From: Mycobacterium adipatum | GTDB taxonomy: Bacteria > Actinomycetota > Actinomycetes > Mycobacteriales > Mycobacteriaceae | NCBI RefSeq assembly: GCF_001644575.1 | Contig: NZ_CP015596.1 | Coordinates: forward strand, 2,666,001 to 2,730,000 | Direction of reading: 5' to 3' | DNA length: 64,000 nt | In this document: piece by piece, positions 29,734-38,549 of the stretch | How positions within the stretch are numbered: the first letter of the stretch is position 1 | Layout: each line of letters starts with the position of its first letter | Program-made: the position numbers and the translations under genes | Notes under the pieces: generated by a model | Told to the model about the DNA's origin: nothing | The model's database searches: none | What the model saw: the letters and a program-made list of their open reading frames with translations, nothing else

Positions 29734-30609
29734 ATGCGGTTGTACCGGGATCGAGCGGTGGTGCTGCGCCAGCACAAGCTCGGCGAGGCCGACCGGATCG
29801 TGACCCTGCTCACCCGTGAGCACGGCGTGGTCCGCGCGGTGGCCAAGGGGGTGCGCCGCACCCGCAGCAAGTTCGGGGCGCGACTGGAACCTTTCGCGCA
29901 CATCGATGTTCAGTTGCATCCCGGGCGCAACCTCGACATCGTCACCCAGGTGCAGTCCATCGACGCGTTCGCCGTCGACATCGTCAGTGACTACGGCCGC
30001 TACACCTGCGCCTGCGCGATGCTGGAGACCGCGGAGCGGCTCGCCGGAGAGGAGCATGCCCCGGTGCCGGCGCTGCACGGACTGACGGTGGCGGCGCTGC
30101 GGGCGGTCGCCGAAGGCAGCCGCCCTCGTGAGCTCGTGCTGGACGCCTACCTGTTGCGCGCGATGGGGATCGCCGGCTGGGCGCCGGCGCTCACCGCATG
30201 TGCCCGGTGTGCGGCGCCCGGCCCGCACCGGGCCTTCCACGTCGCCGCCGGTGGCAGCGTGTGCGTGCACTGCCGGCCGTCGGGTGCGGCGACCCCCGCG
30301 CAGGCCGTCATGGACCTGATGACGGCCCTGCACGACGGTGACTGGGAGTTCGCGCAAGCCTCCACCGCATCGCATCGCAGCCAGGCCAGCGGGCTGGTCG
30401 CCGCGCATCTGCAGTGGCATCTGGAACGCAAACTGCGGACATTGCCGCTGGTGGAGCGTGGCGATGCGCGCTGGCGGGAAGAGCAGAAGGCATATTTCCG
30501 GGTTGATAGCGCGGCCGTTGAACGCGGCGCGGGGACGTTCGGGCAGGATATGCCCCATGGCTACCAAACGGGGCAAGACCACCTACCCGCAGCTGCCCCC
30601 GGCGCCTGA
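29734..30609 (+). CDS. recO: DNA repair protein RecO
   Basis: 291 residues. The N-terminal OB-fold starts [21 protein letters not shown], and the C-terminal region has a zinc-finger-like set (ACARCAAPG and CVHCRPSG). RecO loads RecA onto SSB-coated single strands in the RecFOR pathway. The start codon ATG 29734 immediately precedes the conserved N-terminus. The last 53 bp overlap uppS in another frame, an unusually long overlap that suggests tight co-translation. Confidence 0.93.
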   Translation: MRLYRDRAVVLRQHKLGEADRIVTLLTREHGVVRAVAKGVRRTRSKFGARLEPFAHIDVQLHPGRNLDIVTQVQSIDAFAVDIVSDYGRYTCACAMLETAERLAGEEHAPVPALHGLTVAALRAVAEGSRPRELVLDAYLLRAMGIAGWAPALTACARCAAPGPHRAFHVAAGGSVCVHCRPSGAATPAQAVMDLMTALHDGDWEFAQASTASHRSQASGLVAAHLQWHLERKLRTLPLVERGDARWREEQKAYFRVDSAAVERGAGTFGQDMPHGYQTGQDHLPAAAPGA

Positions 30610-31438
30610 GGACTACCCGGTCTTTCCGGACGTCTCGACGTGGCCGGTGGTGTTCCCGGAGCTGCCGCCGCGTACCAACGGCAAGTTCTCCCGGCCGCCG
30701 CAGCATCCGTCCAAGGCGGTCGCCCCGCAGATCCCGGCCGACCAGGTCCCCAATCACGTGGCCGTGGTGATGGACGGCAACGGCCGGTGGGCCACCCAGC
30801 GGGGGCTGGGCCGCACCGAGGGGCACAAGATGGGCGAGGCGGTGCTCATCGACATCACCTGCGGCGCCATCGAACTGGGCATCAAGCATCTGAGCGTGTA
30901 CGCGTTTTCCACCGAGAACTGGAAGCGCAGCACCGAAGAGGTGCGCTTCCTGATGGGCTTCAACCGTGAGGTGGTGCGCCGCCGCCGGGAGAACCTGGAC
31001 GCCATGGGTGTCAACATGCGGTGGGTCGGTTCGCGGCCGCGCATGTGGAGCAGCGTCATCAAGGAGTTCGACATCGCCGAGCAGATGACCGTCGGCAACG
31101 ACGTCATCACGGTCAACTACTGCGTCAACTACGGGGGGCGCACCGAGATCGTGGAGGCGGCAAGGCAACTGGCCGAGGAGGCGGCCGCGGGCAAGATCAA
31201 CCCCGGTCGCATCAGCGAGGCGTCCTTCGCCAAGCACCTGCACCGTCCCGACATCCCCGACGTCGACCTGTTCATCCGGACCTCGGGGGAGCAGCGCGCC
31301 AGCAACTTCCTGATCTGGCAGGCGGCCTACGCCGAGTACGTCTTCCAGGACAAACTCTGGCCCGACTATGACCGCCGCGACCTGTGGGCGGCGTGCGAGG
31401 AGTACGTCAACCGCAACCGCCGCTTCGGGCGGGCCTAG
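30557..31438 (+). CDS. uppS: Long-chain (Z)-isoprenyl diphosphate synthase (decaprenyl-PP, Rv2361c-like)
   Basis: 293 residues, cis-prenyltransferase family. The diphosphate-binding motif [10 protein letters not shown] and later [17 protein letters not shown] and FIRTSGEQR are all present. In mycobacteria this gene makes decaprenyl diphosphate, the lipid carrier for cell-wall arabinogalactan and peptidoglycan. The ~65-residue N-terminal extension ([20 protein letters not shown]) before the catalytic core is typical of the actinobacterial long form. ATG 30557 lies inside recO. Confidence 0.93.
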   Translation: MATKRGKTTYPQLPPAPEDYPVFPDVSTWPVVFPELPPRTNGKFSRPPQHPSKAVAPQIPADQVPNHVAVVMDGNGRWATQRGLGRTEGHKMGEAVLIDITCGAIELGIKHLSVYAFSTENWKRSTEEVRFLMGFNREVVRRRRENLDAMGVNMRWVGSRPRMWSSVIKEFDIAEQMTVGNDVITVNYCVNYGGRTEIVEAARQLAEEAAAGKINPGRISEASFAKHLHRPDIPDVDLFIRTSGEQRASNFLIWQAAYAEYVFQDKLWPDYDRRDLWAACEEYVNRNRRFGRA

Positions 31439-31439
31439 C

Positions 31440-31820
31440 GTGGATCTCGCGGAACGCCTCGTCGCCGTCGCCGAGGCCCTGTTGCCGGCCACCCGTGAGG
31501 ACGACGGTGCGCTCACCGTGCACCATGACGGCACCTTCGCCTCGCTGCGCGTGGTGAGCGTCGGTGACGGGCTGGACATGGTCTCGCTCAACCAGATTTT
31601 GGCCTGGGATCTGCCGCTCGACGACGAGCTGCGCACGAAGGTGGCCGGGCACACCCGGGGCACGCTGCTGGGGACGGTGTCGCTGGCGGAGAAGCAGGGC
31701 AGCGCGGATGTGCTGCTGCGCTACAACTTCCCGGGATCCGGGCTCTCCGACGAAGCTCTGGGCACGCTGATCATGATGGTGTTGTCCACCGGTGCCGACG
31801 TGCGGCGCACGCTGACGTGA
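31440..31820 (+). CDS. Conserved hypothetical protein (Rv2360c-like)
   Basis: 126 residues from GTG 31440, one base after the uppS stop. It has no signal peptide and no membrane helix. A beta-rich middle (HHDGTFASLRVVSV) is followed by VSLNQILAWDLPLDD and a C-terminal LIMMVLSTGADVRR. It resembles the small protein that follows uppS in M. tuberculosis; no function is known to me. It overlaps the next gene by GTGA, so it belongs to the recO-uppS operon. Confidence 0.75.
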   Translation: MDLAERLVAVAEALLPATREDDGALTVHHDGTFASLRVVSVGDGLDMVSLNQILAWDLPLDDELRTKVAGHTRGTLLGTVSLAEKQGSADVLLRYNFPGSGLSDEALGTLIMMVLSTGADVRRTLT

Positions 31821-32215
31821 ACGCGGTGATCCGGATCGTCGCGGCGGTCGTCCTCGACGACCGTCATCGCGTGCTGGTGGTCCGCAAACGGGGCACCACG
31901 GCGTTCATGCAGCCCGGCGGCAAGATCGAACCGGGGGAGACGCCGATGCAGGCGTTGCACCGCGAGGTCCGAGAAGAGCTCGGCGCCGATATCGTGGCGG
32001 ACTCGGTCCGCCCGCTCGGGCACCACGATGCCGCGGCGGCCAATGAACCCGGGTACCGGGTCGCGGCGGACCTCTTCCTGGTCAGCCTGGATCGGCCGCC
32101 CACACCGGGGGCTGAGATCGAAGAGATGGCCTGGGTGGACCCGTTCGCCCCGGGTGAGATCGAGCTCGCCCCGCTGACCCTGGGCGCGGTGCTGGAGTTC
32201 GTCCGGGTCAGCTGA
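31817..32215 (+). CDS. NUDIX hydrolase
   Basis: 132 residues from GTG 31817, overlapping the preceding stop. A full Nudix box is present, GGKIEPGETPMQALHREVRE followed by ELG, matching GX5EX7REUXEEXGU. Such enzymes hydrolyse nucleoside diphosphates linked to another moiety; MutT-like sanitation is possible but the substrate cannot be read from sequence. Its 3' end overlaps that of zur by 8 bp (convergent). Confidence 0.85.
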   Translation: MNAVIRIVAAVVLDDRHRVLVVRKRGTTAFMQPGGKIEPGETPMQALHREVREELGADIVADSVRPLGHHDAAAANEPGYRVAADLFLVSLDRPPTPGAEIEEMAWVDPFAPGEIELAPLTLGAVLEFVRVS

Positions 32216-32603
32216 CCTTCGCACAGCCGGCGCACACGCCGAAGATCTCGATGGTGTGGCTGACGTCGGTGAATCCGTGCTCGGCCGCCACCTGATCGGC
32301 CCACACCTCGGCGGCACCGCCCTCCACCTCGACGGTGGCCCCGCAGATCCGGCACACCAGGTGATGGTGGTGGTGCTGCGAGCACAGCCGGTATACCGAT
32401 TCACCGGTGTCGGTGCGCAGGGTGTCGACCTGGCCGGCGACCGCCATCGACTGCAGTGTGCGGTACACGGTGGTCAGTCCGATGCCCTCGCCACGCTTGC
32501 GCAGTTCGTCGTGCAGTTCCTGGGCGGAGCGGAAGTCGGCGATATCGTCCAGCAGCGCGGCGATCGCCGCGCGTTGCTTGGTGGAGCGCACGGGCGCGCT
32601 CAT
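32208..32603 (-). CDS. zur: Zinc uptake regulator Zur (FurB)
   Basis: 131-residue Fur-family repressor. The N-terminal winged helix is [20 protein letters not shown]...[10 protein letters not shown]; the metal sites include the His run in [14 protein letters not shown] plus CAGC, giving two CxxC zinc-structural pairs. Zinc-bound Zur represses uptake and zinc-sparing ribosomal-protein genes. It overlaps smtB by ATGA, so the two zinc sensors are co-transcribed with smtB first, the standard mycobacterial order. Confidence 0.93.
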   Translation of the reverse strand: MSAPVRSTKQRAAIAALLDDIADFRSAQELHDELRKRGEGIGLTTVYRTLQSMAVAGQVDTLRTDTGESVYRLCSQHHHHHLVCRICGATVEVEGGAAEVWADQVAAEHGFTDVSHTIEIFGVCAGCAKVS

Positions 32604-32971
32604 GCGCGATCCTCGGACGCATGGGTGACGGCGGCGACCACGATCTCGGCCAGATGCTGGTCGACGAGGCGGTACATCACCTCGCGGCCGCTGCGCTCCC
32701 CGGCCACCACGCCCGCGGACTTGAGGATCCGCAGGTGCTGGCTGACCAGGGGCTGGGGCACGTCCAGTGCGTCGACCAGTTCGTGCACGCAGCGCTGCGA
32801 TTCGCGCAGTTGCAGGACGATGGCGATGCGCAGGGGCGCCGCCAGCGCGCGCAGCAGATCACCGGTGATGTCCAGGATCTCCCGCGACGGGAGCTCGCAG
32901 AACGGCTCGCCGGCGTGCTCGTGCACCTCGGCGGCGCCGTCAGTAGTGGAAACGATTTTCATTATGGACAC
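32600..32971 (-). CDS. smtB: Zinc-responsive ArsR-family repressor SmtB
   Basis: 123 residues, SmtB/ArsR winged helix ([20 protein letters not shown], then [20 protein letters not shown]). The His-rich N-terminus ([12 protein letters not shown]) and the [15 protein letters not shown] helix supply likely zinc ligands. Apo-SmtB represses the smtB-zur operon and zinc releases it. The start is GTG 32971 or ATG 32962; a palindrome overlaps the ATG. Divergent from glyS, 87 bp away. Confidence 0.92.
   Translation of the reverse strand: MSIMKIVSTTDGAAEVHEHAGEPFCELPSREILDITGDLLRALAAPLRIAIVLQLRESQRCVHELVDALDVPQPLVSQHLRILKSAGVVAGERSGREVMYRLVDQHLAEIVVAAVTHASEDRA
32947..32961. promoter_or_regulatory. Candidate Zur/SmtB operator over the smtB start
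   Basis: The imperfect palindrome TGGAAACGATTTTCA is close to the actinobacterial Zur-type box TGAAAATnATTTTCA and is AT-rich against its surroundings. It covers the first codons of smtB. It may be the autoregulatory SmtB site or a Zur site; the sequence alone does not decide. Confidence 0.5.
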
Positions 32972-33058
32972 AGATTACATGCAGGTCTGCGCATGTCAAT
33001 GGCCCGCCGGGGACTCCGCGGCGCCGGCGTCGCGGTCTCATCGCTAGGCTGTCGACCC

Positions 33059-34453
33059 GTGGCTCCGTCTTCCTCGATCATTGAGACCGTTGCAAACCTG
33101 GCGAAACGCCGTGGCCTCGTCTACCAATCGGGCGAGATCTACGGCGGTACGAAGTCCGCCTGGGATTACGGGCCACTCGGGGTGGAGCTCAAGGAGAACA
33201 TCAAGAAGCAGTGGTGGCGCTCGGTGGTCACCGGCCGCGACGACGTCGTCGGGCTGGACAGCGCGATCATCCTGCCCCGGCAGGTGTGGGTGGCCTCCGG
33301 GCACGTCGCGGTGTTCAACGATCCGCTGGTGGAATGCCTGAACTGTCACAAGCGGCACCGCCAGGACCACCTGCAGGAGGCGTACGCGGCGAAGAAGAAT
33401 CTCGATGACCCGGATTCGGTGTCGATGACCGAGATCGTCTGCCCCGACTGCGGCACCAAGGGCCAGTGGACCGAACCGCGTGACTTCAACATGATGCTCA
33501 AGACCTACCTCGGGCCGATCGAGTCCGAGGAGGGGCTGCACTACCTGCGACCCGAGACCGCACAGGGCATCTTCGTCAACTTCGCCAACGTGGTGACCAC
33601 GTCCCGCAAGAAGCCGCCGTTCGGTATCGGCCAGATCGGCAAGAGCTTCCGCAACGAGATCACCCCGGGCAACTTCATCTTCCGCACCCGCGAGTTCGAG
33701 CAGATGGAGATGGAGTTCTTCGTCGAGCCGTCCACCGCGCCCGAGTGGCACAAGTACTGGATCGACACCCGGCTGCAGTGGTACATCGACCTCGGAATCG
33801 ACCCGGAGAATCTGCGCCTCTACGAGCATCCGCTGGAGAAGCTGTCGCACTACAGCGCGGGCACCACCGATATCGAATACAAATTCGGCTTCGCCGGCAG
33901 CCCGTGGGGTGAGCTGGAGGGTATCGCCAACCGCACCGACCACGACCTGTCCAGCCACGCAAAGGCTTCCGGGGCGGATCTGACCTACTATGACCAGGCT
34001 TCGGACACCCGCTACACGCCGTACGTCATCGAGCCGGCGGCCGGCCTGACCCGGTCGCTGATGGCCTTCCTGGTGGACGCCTATACCGAGGACGAGGCCC
34101 CCAACGCCAAGGGCGGAGTGGACAAGCGCACCGTGCTCAAGCTCGACCCGCGGCTGTCGCCGGTCAAGGCCGCGGTGCTGCCGCTCTCGCGGCACGCCGA
34201 CTTGTCGCCCAAGGCAAAGGATCTCGCCGCCGAGCTGCGCCAGAGCTGGAACGTGGAGTTCGACGATGCCGGCGCGATCGGGCGGCGCTACCGTCGCCAG
34301 GACGAGATCGGCACACCGTTCTGTGTCACGCTGGACTTCGATTCGCTCGACGACCACGCGGTCACCATTCGCGAGCGCGACAGCATGAGCCAGGAGCGGG
34401 TGGCGATCTCGGAGGTCTCGAACTATCTCGCCGTGCGCCTGAAGGGCTGCTAA
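33059..34453 (+). CDS. glyS: Glycyl-tRNA synthetase
   Basis: 464-residue class II, single-chain (alpha2-type) glycyl-tRNA synthetase. Visible: [15 protein letters not shown], a zinc site CLNC...CPDC, motif 2 ([20 protein letters not shown]) with EQMEMEFF, motif 3 near [12 protein letters not shown], and the anticodon-binding domain starting about residue 350 (KAAVLPLSR). Start GTG 33059. It ends nine bases before the left 62-bp inverted repeat, which may serve as its terminator. Confidence 0.96.
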   Translation: MAPSSSIIETVANLAKRRGLVYQSGEIYGGTKSAWDYGPLGVELKENIKKQWWRSVVTGRDDVVGLDSAIILPRQVWVASGHVAVFNDPLVECLNCHKRHRQDHLQEAYAAKKNLDDPDSVSMTEIVCPDCGTKGQWTEPRDFNMMLKTYLGPIESEEGLHYLRPETAQGIFVNFANVVTTSRKKPPFGIGQIGKSFRNEITPGNFIFRTREFEQMEMEFFVEPSTAPEWHKYWIDTRLQWYIDLGIDPENLRLYEHPLEKLSHYSAGTTDIEYKFGFAGSPWGELEGIANRTDHDLSSHAKASGADLTYYDQASDTRYTPYVIEPAAGLTRSLMAFLVDAYTEDEAPNAKGGVDKRTVLKLDPRLSPVKAAVLPLSRHADLSPKAKDLAAELRQSWNVEFDDAGAIGRRYRRQDEIGTPFCVTLDFDSLDDHAVTIRERDSMSQERVAISEVSNYLAVRLKGC

Positions 34454-34461
34454 CCCCCGTT

Positions 34462-34523
34462 CCCGCGAGCGTGCGTGTCTGTTGGTGGACACGCCGCTGC
34501 CGGACCCGAGTTCGCGCACGCTC
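34462..34523. repeat. 62-bp inverted repeat, left copy
   Basis: About 53 of 62 bases match the reverse complement of 35502-35563. The copy is itself palindromic: gcgagcgtgcg (34465-34475) pairs perfectly with cgcacgctcgc (34515-34525). It lies between glyS and the AbiEi/DUF559 gene, 92 bp before that start codon. Confidence 0.88.
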
Positions 34524-34615
34524 GCCGCGGTCGCGTCATTAACAATCGCCGAACTATCCACAGATTCGTTGGCGGGAGTCGACCGGGCCGCGCTGCCCCA
34601 CCGACGATCGGCAGT

Positions 34616-35503
34616 ATGTCTGACGACGTCGCCGCCTTGCTCGCACGCCAGGGTGGAGTAGCCGCTACCGCCCAACTCCTGAACGTCTTGAGTCGCAGCC
34701 GGCTCGATACCCTGATCAGGGCGGGTGAGCTCATCAAGGTGTGGCCCGGTGTCTACGCCGGTGACGAGCCGGACCGTCTCACCCGTCTTCGCGGATTGGA
34801 CCTTCGTGCGGGTGGGACCGTCGCCATCTGCCTCGGAACTGCGGCTGCGGCATATGGTTTCGACACCGAAGGCGTGATCGACCTGCACGTGCTCAATCCC
34901 GACGGCTGCCAGCTCCGGGCATCTGACGGGTTGATCATCCACCGCCGCGATGGTGCACCACTAGCGATGGTCGACGGTCGCCCGGCCTCGACCGCCGCGT
35001 GGACGGCGGTCGAGGTGGCCCGGCTTCTGCGTCGTCCGCGTGCTCTGGCAACTTTGGATGCGGCACTGCGGACGGGGAGTTGTGAGCGCCGGCAGCTCCT
35101 TGCGGCGGTGACCGAACAACACGGTCGACGTGGCATTGTCCATGTGCGGGAACTGGTTCCGTATGCAATGGCTGGCGCGGAATCGCCGATGGAGAGCGAA
35201 GCGCGGCTGGTGATGCTCGATGGGCAGCTGCCGGCCCCCGAACTCCAGTACGAGATCGTCGACTACTCCGGACGGAGGTGGCGACTCGATTTTGCATGGC
35301 CGCTGTGCAAATTGGCCGTCGAGTACGACGGGTTCGACTGGCACAGCGACCCTGTCAGCTTCGCTCGGGACCGGCAGAAGCGCGCCGCCCTGCAGGAGAT
35401 GGGGTGGACCGTGTTGTCGATCGTGTCCGACGATGTCCGGCGCCGGCCGGCTGATTTCCTGCGCCGCGTGCGTTGTGAGCTCTCGCGCTCCCCGGCCGCG
35501 TGA
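34616..35503 (+). CDS. AbiEi-like / DUF559 nuclease-fold protein
   Basis: 295 residues. The N-terminus (VAALLARQGGVAATAQLLN, then LIRAGELIKVWPGVYAGDEP) matches the winged helix of AbiEi-type antitoxins. The C-terminus is a DUF559/Vsr-like PD-(D/E)XK fold: MESEARLVML, WRLDFAWP, KLAVEYDGFDWH, then DRQKRAALQEMGWTVLSIV. Candidate catalytic residues are the Asp in RLDFAWP and the Glu in AVEYDG. No toxin-like partner is adjacent. ATG 34616 was preferred because upstream in-frame codons run into the inverted repeat. It is a paralog in architecture of the frameshifted gene at 18215-19157. Function unknown; nuclease or DNA-binding is inference. Confidence 0.8.
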   Translation: MSDDVAALLARQGGVAATAQLLNVLSRSRLDTLIRAGELIKVWPGVYAGDEPDRLTRLRGLDLRAGGTVAICLGTAAAAYGFDTEGVIDLHVLNPDGCQLRASDGLIIHRRDGAPLAMVDGRPASTAAWTAVEVARLLRRPRALATLDAALRTGSCERRQLLAAVTEQHGRRGIVHVRELVPYAMAGAESPMESEARLVMLDGQLPAPELQYEIVDYSGRRWRLDFAWPLCKLAVEYDGFDWHSDPVSFARDRQKRAALQEMGWTVLSIVSDDVRRRPADFLRRVRCELSRSPAA

Positions 35504-35563
35504 GCGTGCGCGATGTCGGAACCGGACGCGGCGTGTCGGCCAGCAGACACGCACGCTCGCGGG
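35502..35563. repeat. 62-bp inverted repeat, right copy
   Basis: Partner of 34462-34523 in opposite orientation. It begins inside the stop codon of the AbiEi/DUF559 gene and has its own arms gagcgtgcg (35502-35510) and cgcacgctc (35550-35558). A transcript reading out of the gene would fold here. Confidence 0.88.
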
Positions 35564-35582
35564 TGAGGCGGCTCTCGTGACA

Positions 35583-35600
35583 TATTCCTTGACGGGAATA
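35583..35600. promoter_or_regulatory. Palindromic operator upstream of arsR-type gene
   Basis: TATTCC-TTGACG-GGAATA, six-base perfect arms. The spacer contains a TTGACG -35-like hexamer, with TATGGT 18 bp downstream as a possible -10 placing the start of transcription at the ATG at 35626. An ArsR repressor bound here would block RNA polymerase. Confidence 0.55.
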
Positions 35601-35625
35601 CGTCATGGCGCTTATGGTGACCAGC

Positions 35626-35958
35626 ATGCAGGCGGCGGTGTTCGTGGCACTGGGGGAGCCGAGTCGCCTGCGGATCGTCGATCTGCTCAGGGCCGGGCCG
35701 CTTCCGGTCGGCGCGATCGCCGAGGCGCTCGGAATACGGCAGCCGCAGGTGTCCAAACATCTTCGGGTGCTTGGTGATTCCGGGATCGTGAGCAGTCAGG
35801 CCCAGGCCCGGCAGCGGATCTACCAGCTCGAAGCCGCACCCTTCGAGGACATCGGCCAATGGGTCGCGTCCTTCGAGAGGCTGTGGGATGACCGGCTGGA
35901 TTCCCTTGGTGACTTCCTCAATTCGATCACACACGAGAAGAAAGACGACGGCCCATGA
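35626..35958 (+). CDS. ArsR-family transcriptional regulator
   Basis: About 110 residues, winged helix with LGEPSRLRIVDLLRAGPLPVG and ALGIRQPQVSKHLRVL. It lacks the metal-binding Cys pairs of true ArsR and belongs to the subgroup paired with AHSA1/SRPBCC proteins. ATG 35626 suits a leaderless mRNA; in-frame ATGs also lie at 35605 and 35614. It overlaps the next gene by ATGA. It likely autoregulates through the palindrome at 35583-35600. Confidence 0.82.
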   Translation: MQAAVFVALGEPSRLRIVDLLRAGPLPVGAIAEALGIRQPQVSKHLRVLGDSGIVSSQAQARQRIYQLEAAPFEDIGQWVASFERLWDDRLDSLGDFLNSITHEKKDDGP

Positions 35959-36455
35959 TTCTGCAGCTGTTCAAGAAGAAGAAGGAGTTCACCCTCCAGC
36001 GCACCTACCGTGCGCCGATCGCCACGGTGTGGGAGGCCTGGACCCAGGCCGACCTGCTGCGGCAATGGTGGGGCCCGAAGAACACCTTCGTCCCGGAGTG
36101 CCGCATCGAACCGCATGTCGGCGGCGAGGTCTACGTCGTCATGGAGGCCGGGGAGGGAATGGGTAAGTATGCCGGCACCCGCTGGCCGATGGCGGGCACC
36201 TTCACCCGCGTCGATCCGGTCAGCCGGCTGACCTACGACGCGCGCTCGTGGACCGACGGGCAGGAGGCGACGACGACGATCGAGCACACCAACGACATCA
36301 CGCTGCAGGAGCGCGACGGTCAGACGACGCTCACCCTCGACGTCACCATCAGCAGCATCGGCGACAAGGCCAAGATGGCGGCCTTCGGTATGAAGTTCGG
36401 CTACAAGGCGCAGCTGGACAAGCTCGCCGAGCGGCTTGCGGGGCAGAGCGGCTGA
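35955..36455 (+). CDS. SRPBCC / AHSA1-domain protein
   Basis: 166 residues with the AHSA1 hallmark FTLQRTYRAPIATVWEAWTQ and LLRQWWGPKN, then a predicted hydrophobic-ligand cavity fold with a long C-terminal helix (GMKFGYKAQLDKLAERLAG). Proteins of this group are nearly always in an operon with an ArsR repressor, as here (ATGA overlap). The ligand is unknown. The stop is 11 bp from the convergent TPM gene. Confidence 0.82.
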   Translation: MILQLFKKKKEFTLQRTYRAPIATVWEAWTQADLLRQWWGPKNTFVPECRIEPHVGGEVYVVMEAGEGMGKYAGTRWPMAGTFTRVDPVSRLTYDARSWTDGQEATTTIEHTNDITLQERDGQTTLTLDVTISSIGDKAKMAAFGMKFGYKAQLDKLAERLAGQSG

Positions 36456-36466
36456 CTTGCGCGCGG

Positions 36467-38494
36467 CTAGAACCGGCCGCCGCCACCGCTCATGCCGCCG
36501 CCGCTGAACCCGCCGCCGCCGGAACCGCCGAAGGTGGTGGAACTCCAACCGCCACTGCCGATTCCGCCTCCGATACCGCCACGCAGCGCCCCGGACAGGA
36601 TGTTGCCGATGATGATTCCGCCGAGCACCGCGCCGGCATTGGAGCCGCCACCACCACCGAAACCCCCGTGGTTGCTGTAGCGCTGCTGAGCCGCCGCGAC
36701 ATCGCTGTTGGCGATCGTCTGGGCCTGACCGGCCAGCATGGTGGCGCCGTTGGCGTGCGCGATGGCCGCCGGCAGATCGGTGCCCTGCTTATCCTGTGCC
36801 GCCTGCAACTGACGGACGGCCTCGGCGAGCCGGGTGCGGGCCTCGGGACCGATGCTGCCGCGGCGGGTATCGATGAAATCCGACACGCCGCGCACCCGTG
36901 CCTGTGCGGTGAACAGCGCCTGTTCGAATGCGCGGCGCATCCGCTCGGCGGCTTCGCGCTCCTCGGCCACCGTGGCCAGTAACCGGTCCAGGTCGGCGTC
37001 GGCCTGGGTCAGTGCGGTGAAGGCCCCCAACGGGTCGGTGCCGCTGGTGGCCTGCGCGTCGGTGACCGCGCGCGTCGCGGCATCGCGTGCGGTGGTCAGC
37101 GCCGCGGCCTCGACGGTCCCGCCCTGGGCCAGTTGGGCGTTCGCGGCCTTGATGCCGTTCTGGATATCGGTGATCGCATCGGGCAGCGTGGCGATGGCGC
37201 GGTTGATGTCGGTGGCGGCACTGTCGACCGCATCGAGCATCGTGCGGGCCTGCCCCAACGCGGACTCGGCGGCGTGGATGGCGTCCACCAGGCCGCTCTG
37301 GCGTCCGGCCGGGCGCGCCACCAGGGTGCGGCCGTCGGTGATGTTCTGGTCGGCGAAGGCCAGTCGTTGCTTGGCGGTCTCCACATTGTCGGCGACCGAG
37401 TCCAGCGCAGCGGGAGCGTACCGCTGGTGCAGCCCGGTCAGCGTCTGTTCGGCCGGCGCGATGCGGGCGCTGAGATCGACCATCTGCTGGGTCAGCGCAT
37501 CGAGGCGGCTGGGTGCATTGATCACCAGATCCCGCAGTCCGGCGAACGCCTCGCGCTGGGCGTCGAGTTCGCGATCGGCCTTCGCCGCCGCCACGATCAC
37601 CCGGGTCAGCAGATCGCGGCGCTGCTGCGCGGTCTCGGGCACCGCGTCATCGAGAATCTGGCGCGCGTTGAACGCCTGCGCCAGCGTCGTCTTTGCAGCC
37701 GTGACCGCGGCACGAAACGGTGCGGTGTCCTTGTCGCCGAACTCCTCGACGGCCAGTGCCAATTCGTTCTCGCTGGTGCGCACGGCGTTGTCGACCTCCA
37801 CCACGATGGAGCGCGACAGCTCGTCGAGGGTGTCCAACGGAACGGCCGCCAGCGCGGTCGGGTCGGCCGGGTCGACCCGCTGCGCCGCGGCGAAATCGGC
37901 CTCCCGGCGCTTGCGCTTGCGCCGCCGCGACCACAGCAGCAGACCGGTCACCGCCGCCGCGATGACCGCCAGCATCACCAGCACCCCGAACCAGTTCAGT
38001 TCGGTATCCGAGGATCCCGGCGATGCCGACCCCGACGGGCCGTCCAGGCCCTGGGCCGCCGCGATGGCCGCCTCCGCCCACTGCTGATCGCGCAGCAGCG
38101 GCTCAACCTCATTGCGGCGCAGGGCATCCACATCGATCCCGCCGGCCGCCGCGGTGGGGGCCAGCAACGCGTAGGCGCGGTCGGTGGTGGCGACCGCCAG
38201 CAGCGCGTCATGGTCACCGAAATCGCTGGTCCGCATGGTGGCGCGAGCCCATTCCGCGGCGGGCGACCCCGAGAAGGAGTCCACGAACACGACCCAGAGT
38301 CGCACCTTGCGATCGGCGTAGAGCTTGTCGATCGCCTGAGTCACCTCGGCCATGTCCGAGCCGCTGAGCGCATTTGCCTCGTCGACCACGTAACTGGCCA
38401 GCCGCAGCGGCGGCGCGGCCGCACCGGTGGGAGCGAACAGGAGGCCGGCGGTCAGCACCGCGAGGGCCACGCTGAGCAGACGGGCGATACGCAT
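36467..38494 (-). CDS. TPM-domain membrane protein (Rv2345-like)
   Basis: 675 residues. A signal peptide (MRIARLLSVALAVLTAG) leads to an extracytoplasmic TPM domain (VVDEANALSGSDMAEVTQAI, DHDALLAVATTDRAYALL), then one transmembrane helix (about residues 170-195), a basic stop-transfer RRRKRKRREADF, a ~400-residue alpha-helical coiled-coil-like cytoplasmic part and a Gly-rich tail (GGFGGGGGSN... to GGGGRF). TPM proteins are implicated in membrane-protein or photosystem repair; the mycobacterial role is not known. Convergent with AHSA1, divergent from dgt. Confidence 0.85.
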   Translation of the reverse strand: MRIARLLSVALAVLTAGLLFAPTGAAAPPLRLASYVVDEANALSGSDMAEVTQAIDKLYADRKVRLWVVFVDSFSGSPAAEWARATMRTSDFGDHDALLAVATTDRAYALLAPTAAAGGIDVDALRRNEVEPLLRDQQWAEAAIAAAQGLDGPSGSASPGSSDTELNWFGVLVMLAVIAAAVTGLLLWSRRRKRKRREADFAAAQRVDPADPTALAAVPLDTLDELSRSIVVEVDNAVRTSENELALAVEEFGDKDTAPFRAAVTAAKTTLAQAFNARQILDDAVPETAQQRRDLLTRVIVAAAKADRELDAQREAFAGLRDLVINAPSRLDALTQQMVDLSARIAPAEQTLTGLHQRYAPAALDSVADNVETAKQRLAFADQNITDGRTLVARPAGRQSGLVDAIHAAESALGQARTMLDAVDSAATDINRAIATLPDAITDIQNGIKAANAQLAQGGTVEAAALTTARDAATRAVTDAQATSGTDPLGAFTALTQADADLDRLLATVAEEREAAERMRRAFEQALFTAQARVRGVSDFIDTRRGSIGPEARTRLAEAVRQLQAAQDKQGTDLPAAIAHANGATMLAGQAQTIANSDVAAAQQRYSNHGGFGGGGGSNAGAVLGGIIIGNILSGALRGGIGGGIGSGGWSSTTFGGSGGGGFSGGGMSGGGGRF

Positions 38495-38549
38495 GCCGTC
38501 AATCTAGTGAACGCCGGCGCCGCGCGACTCGGCATGTTCAAACGGCGTC

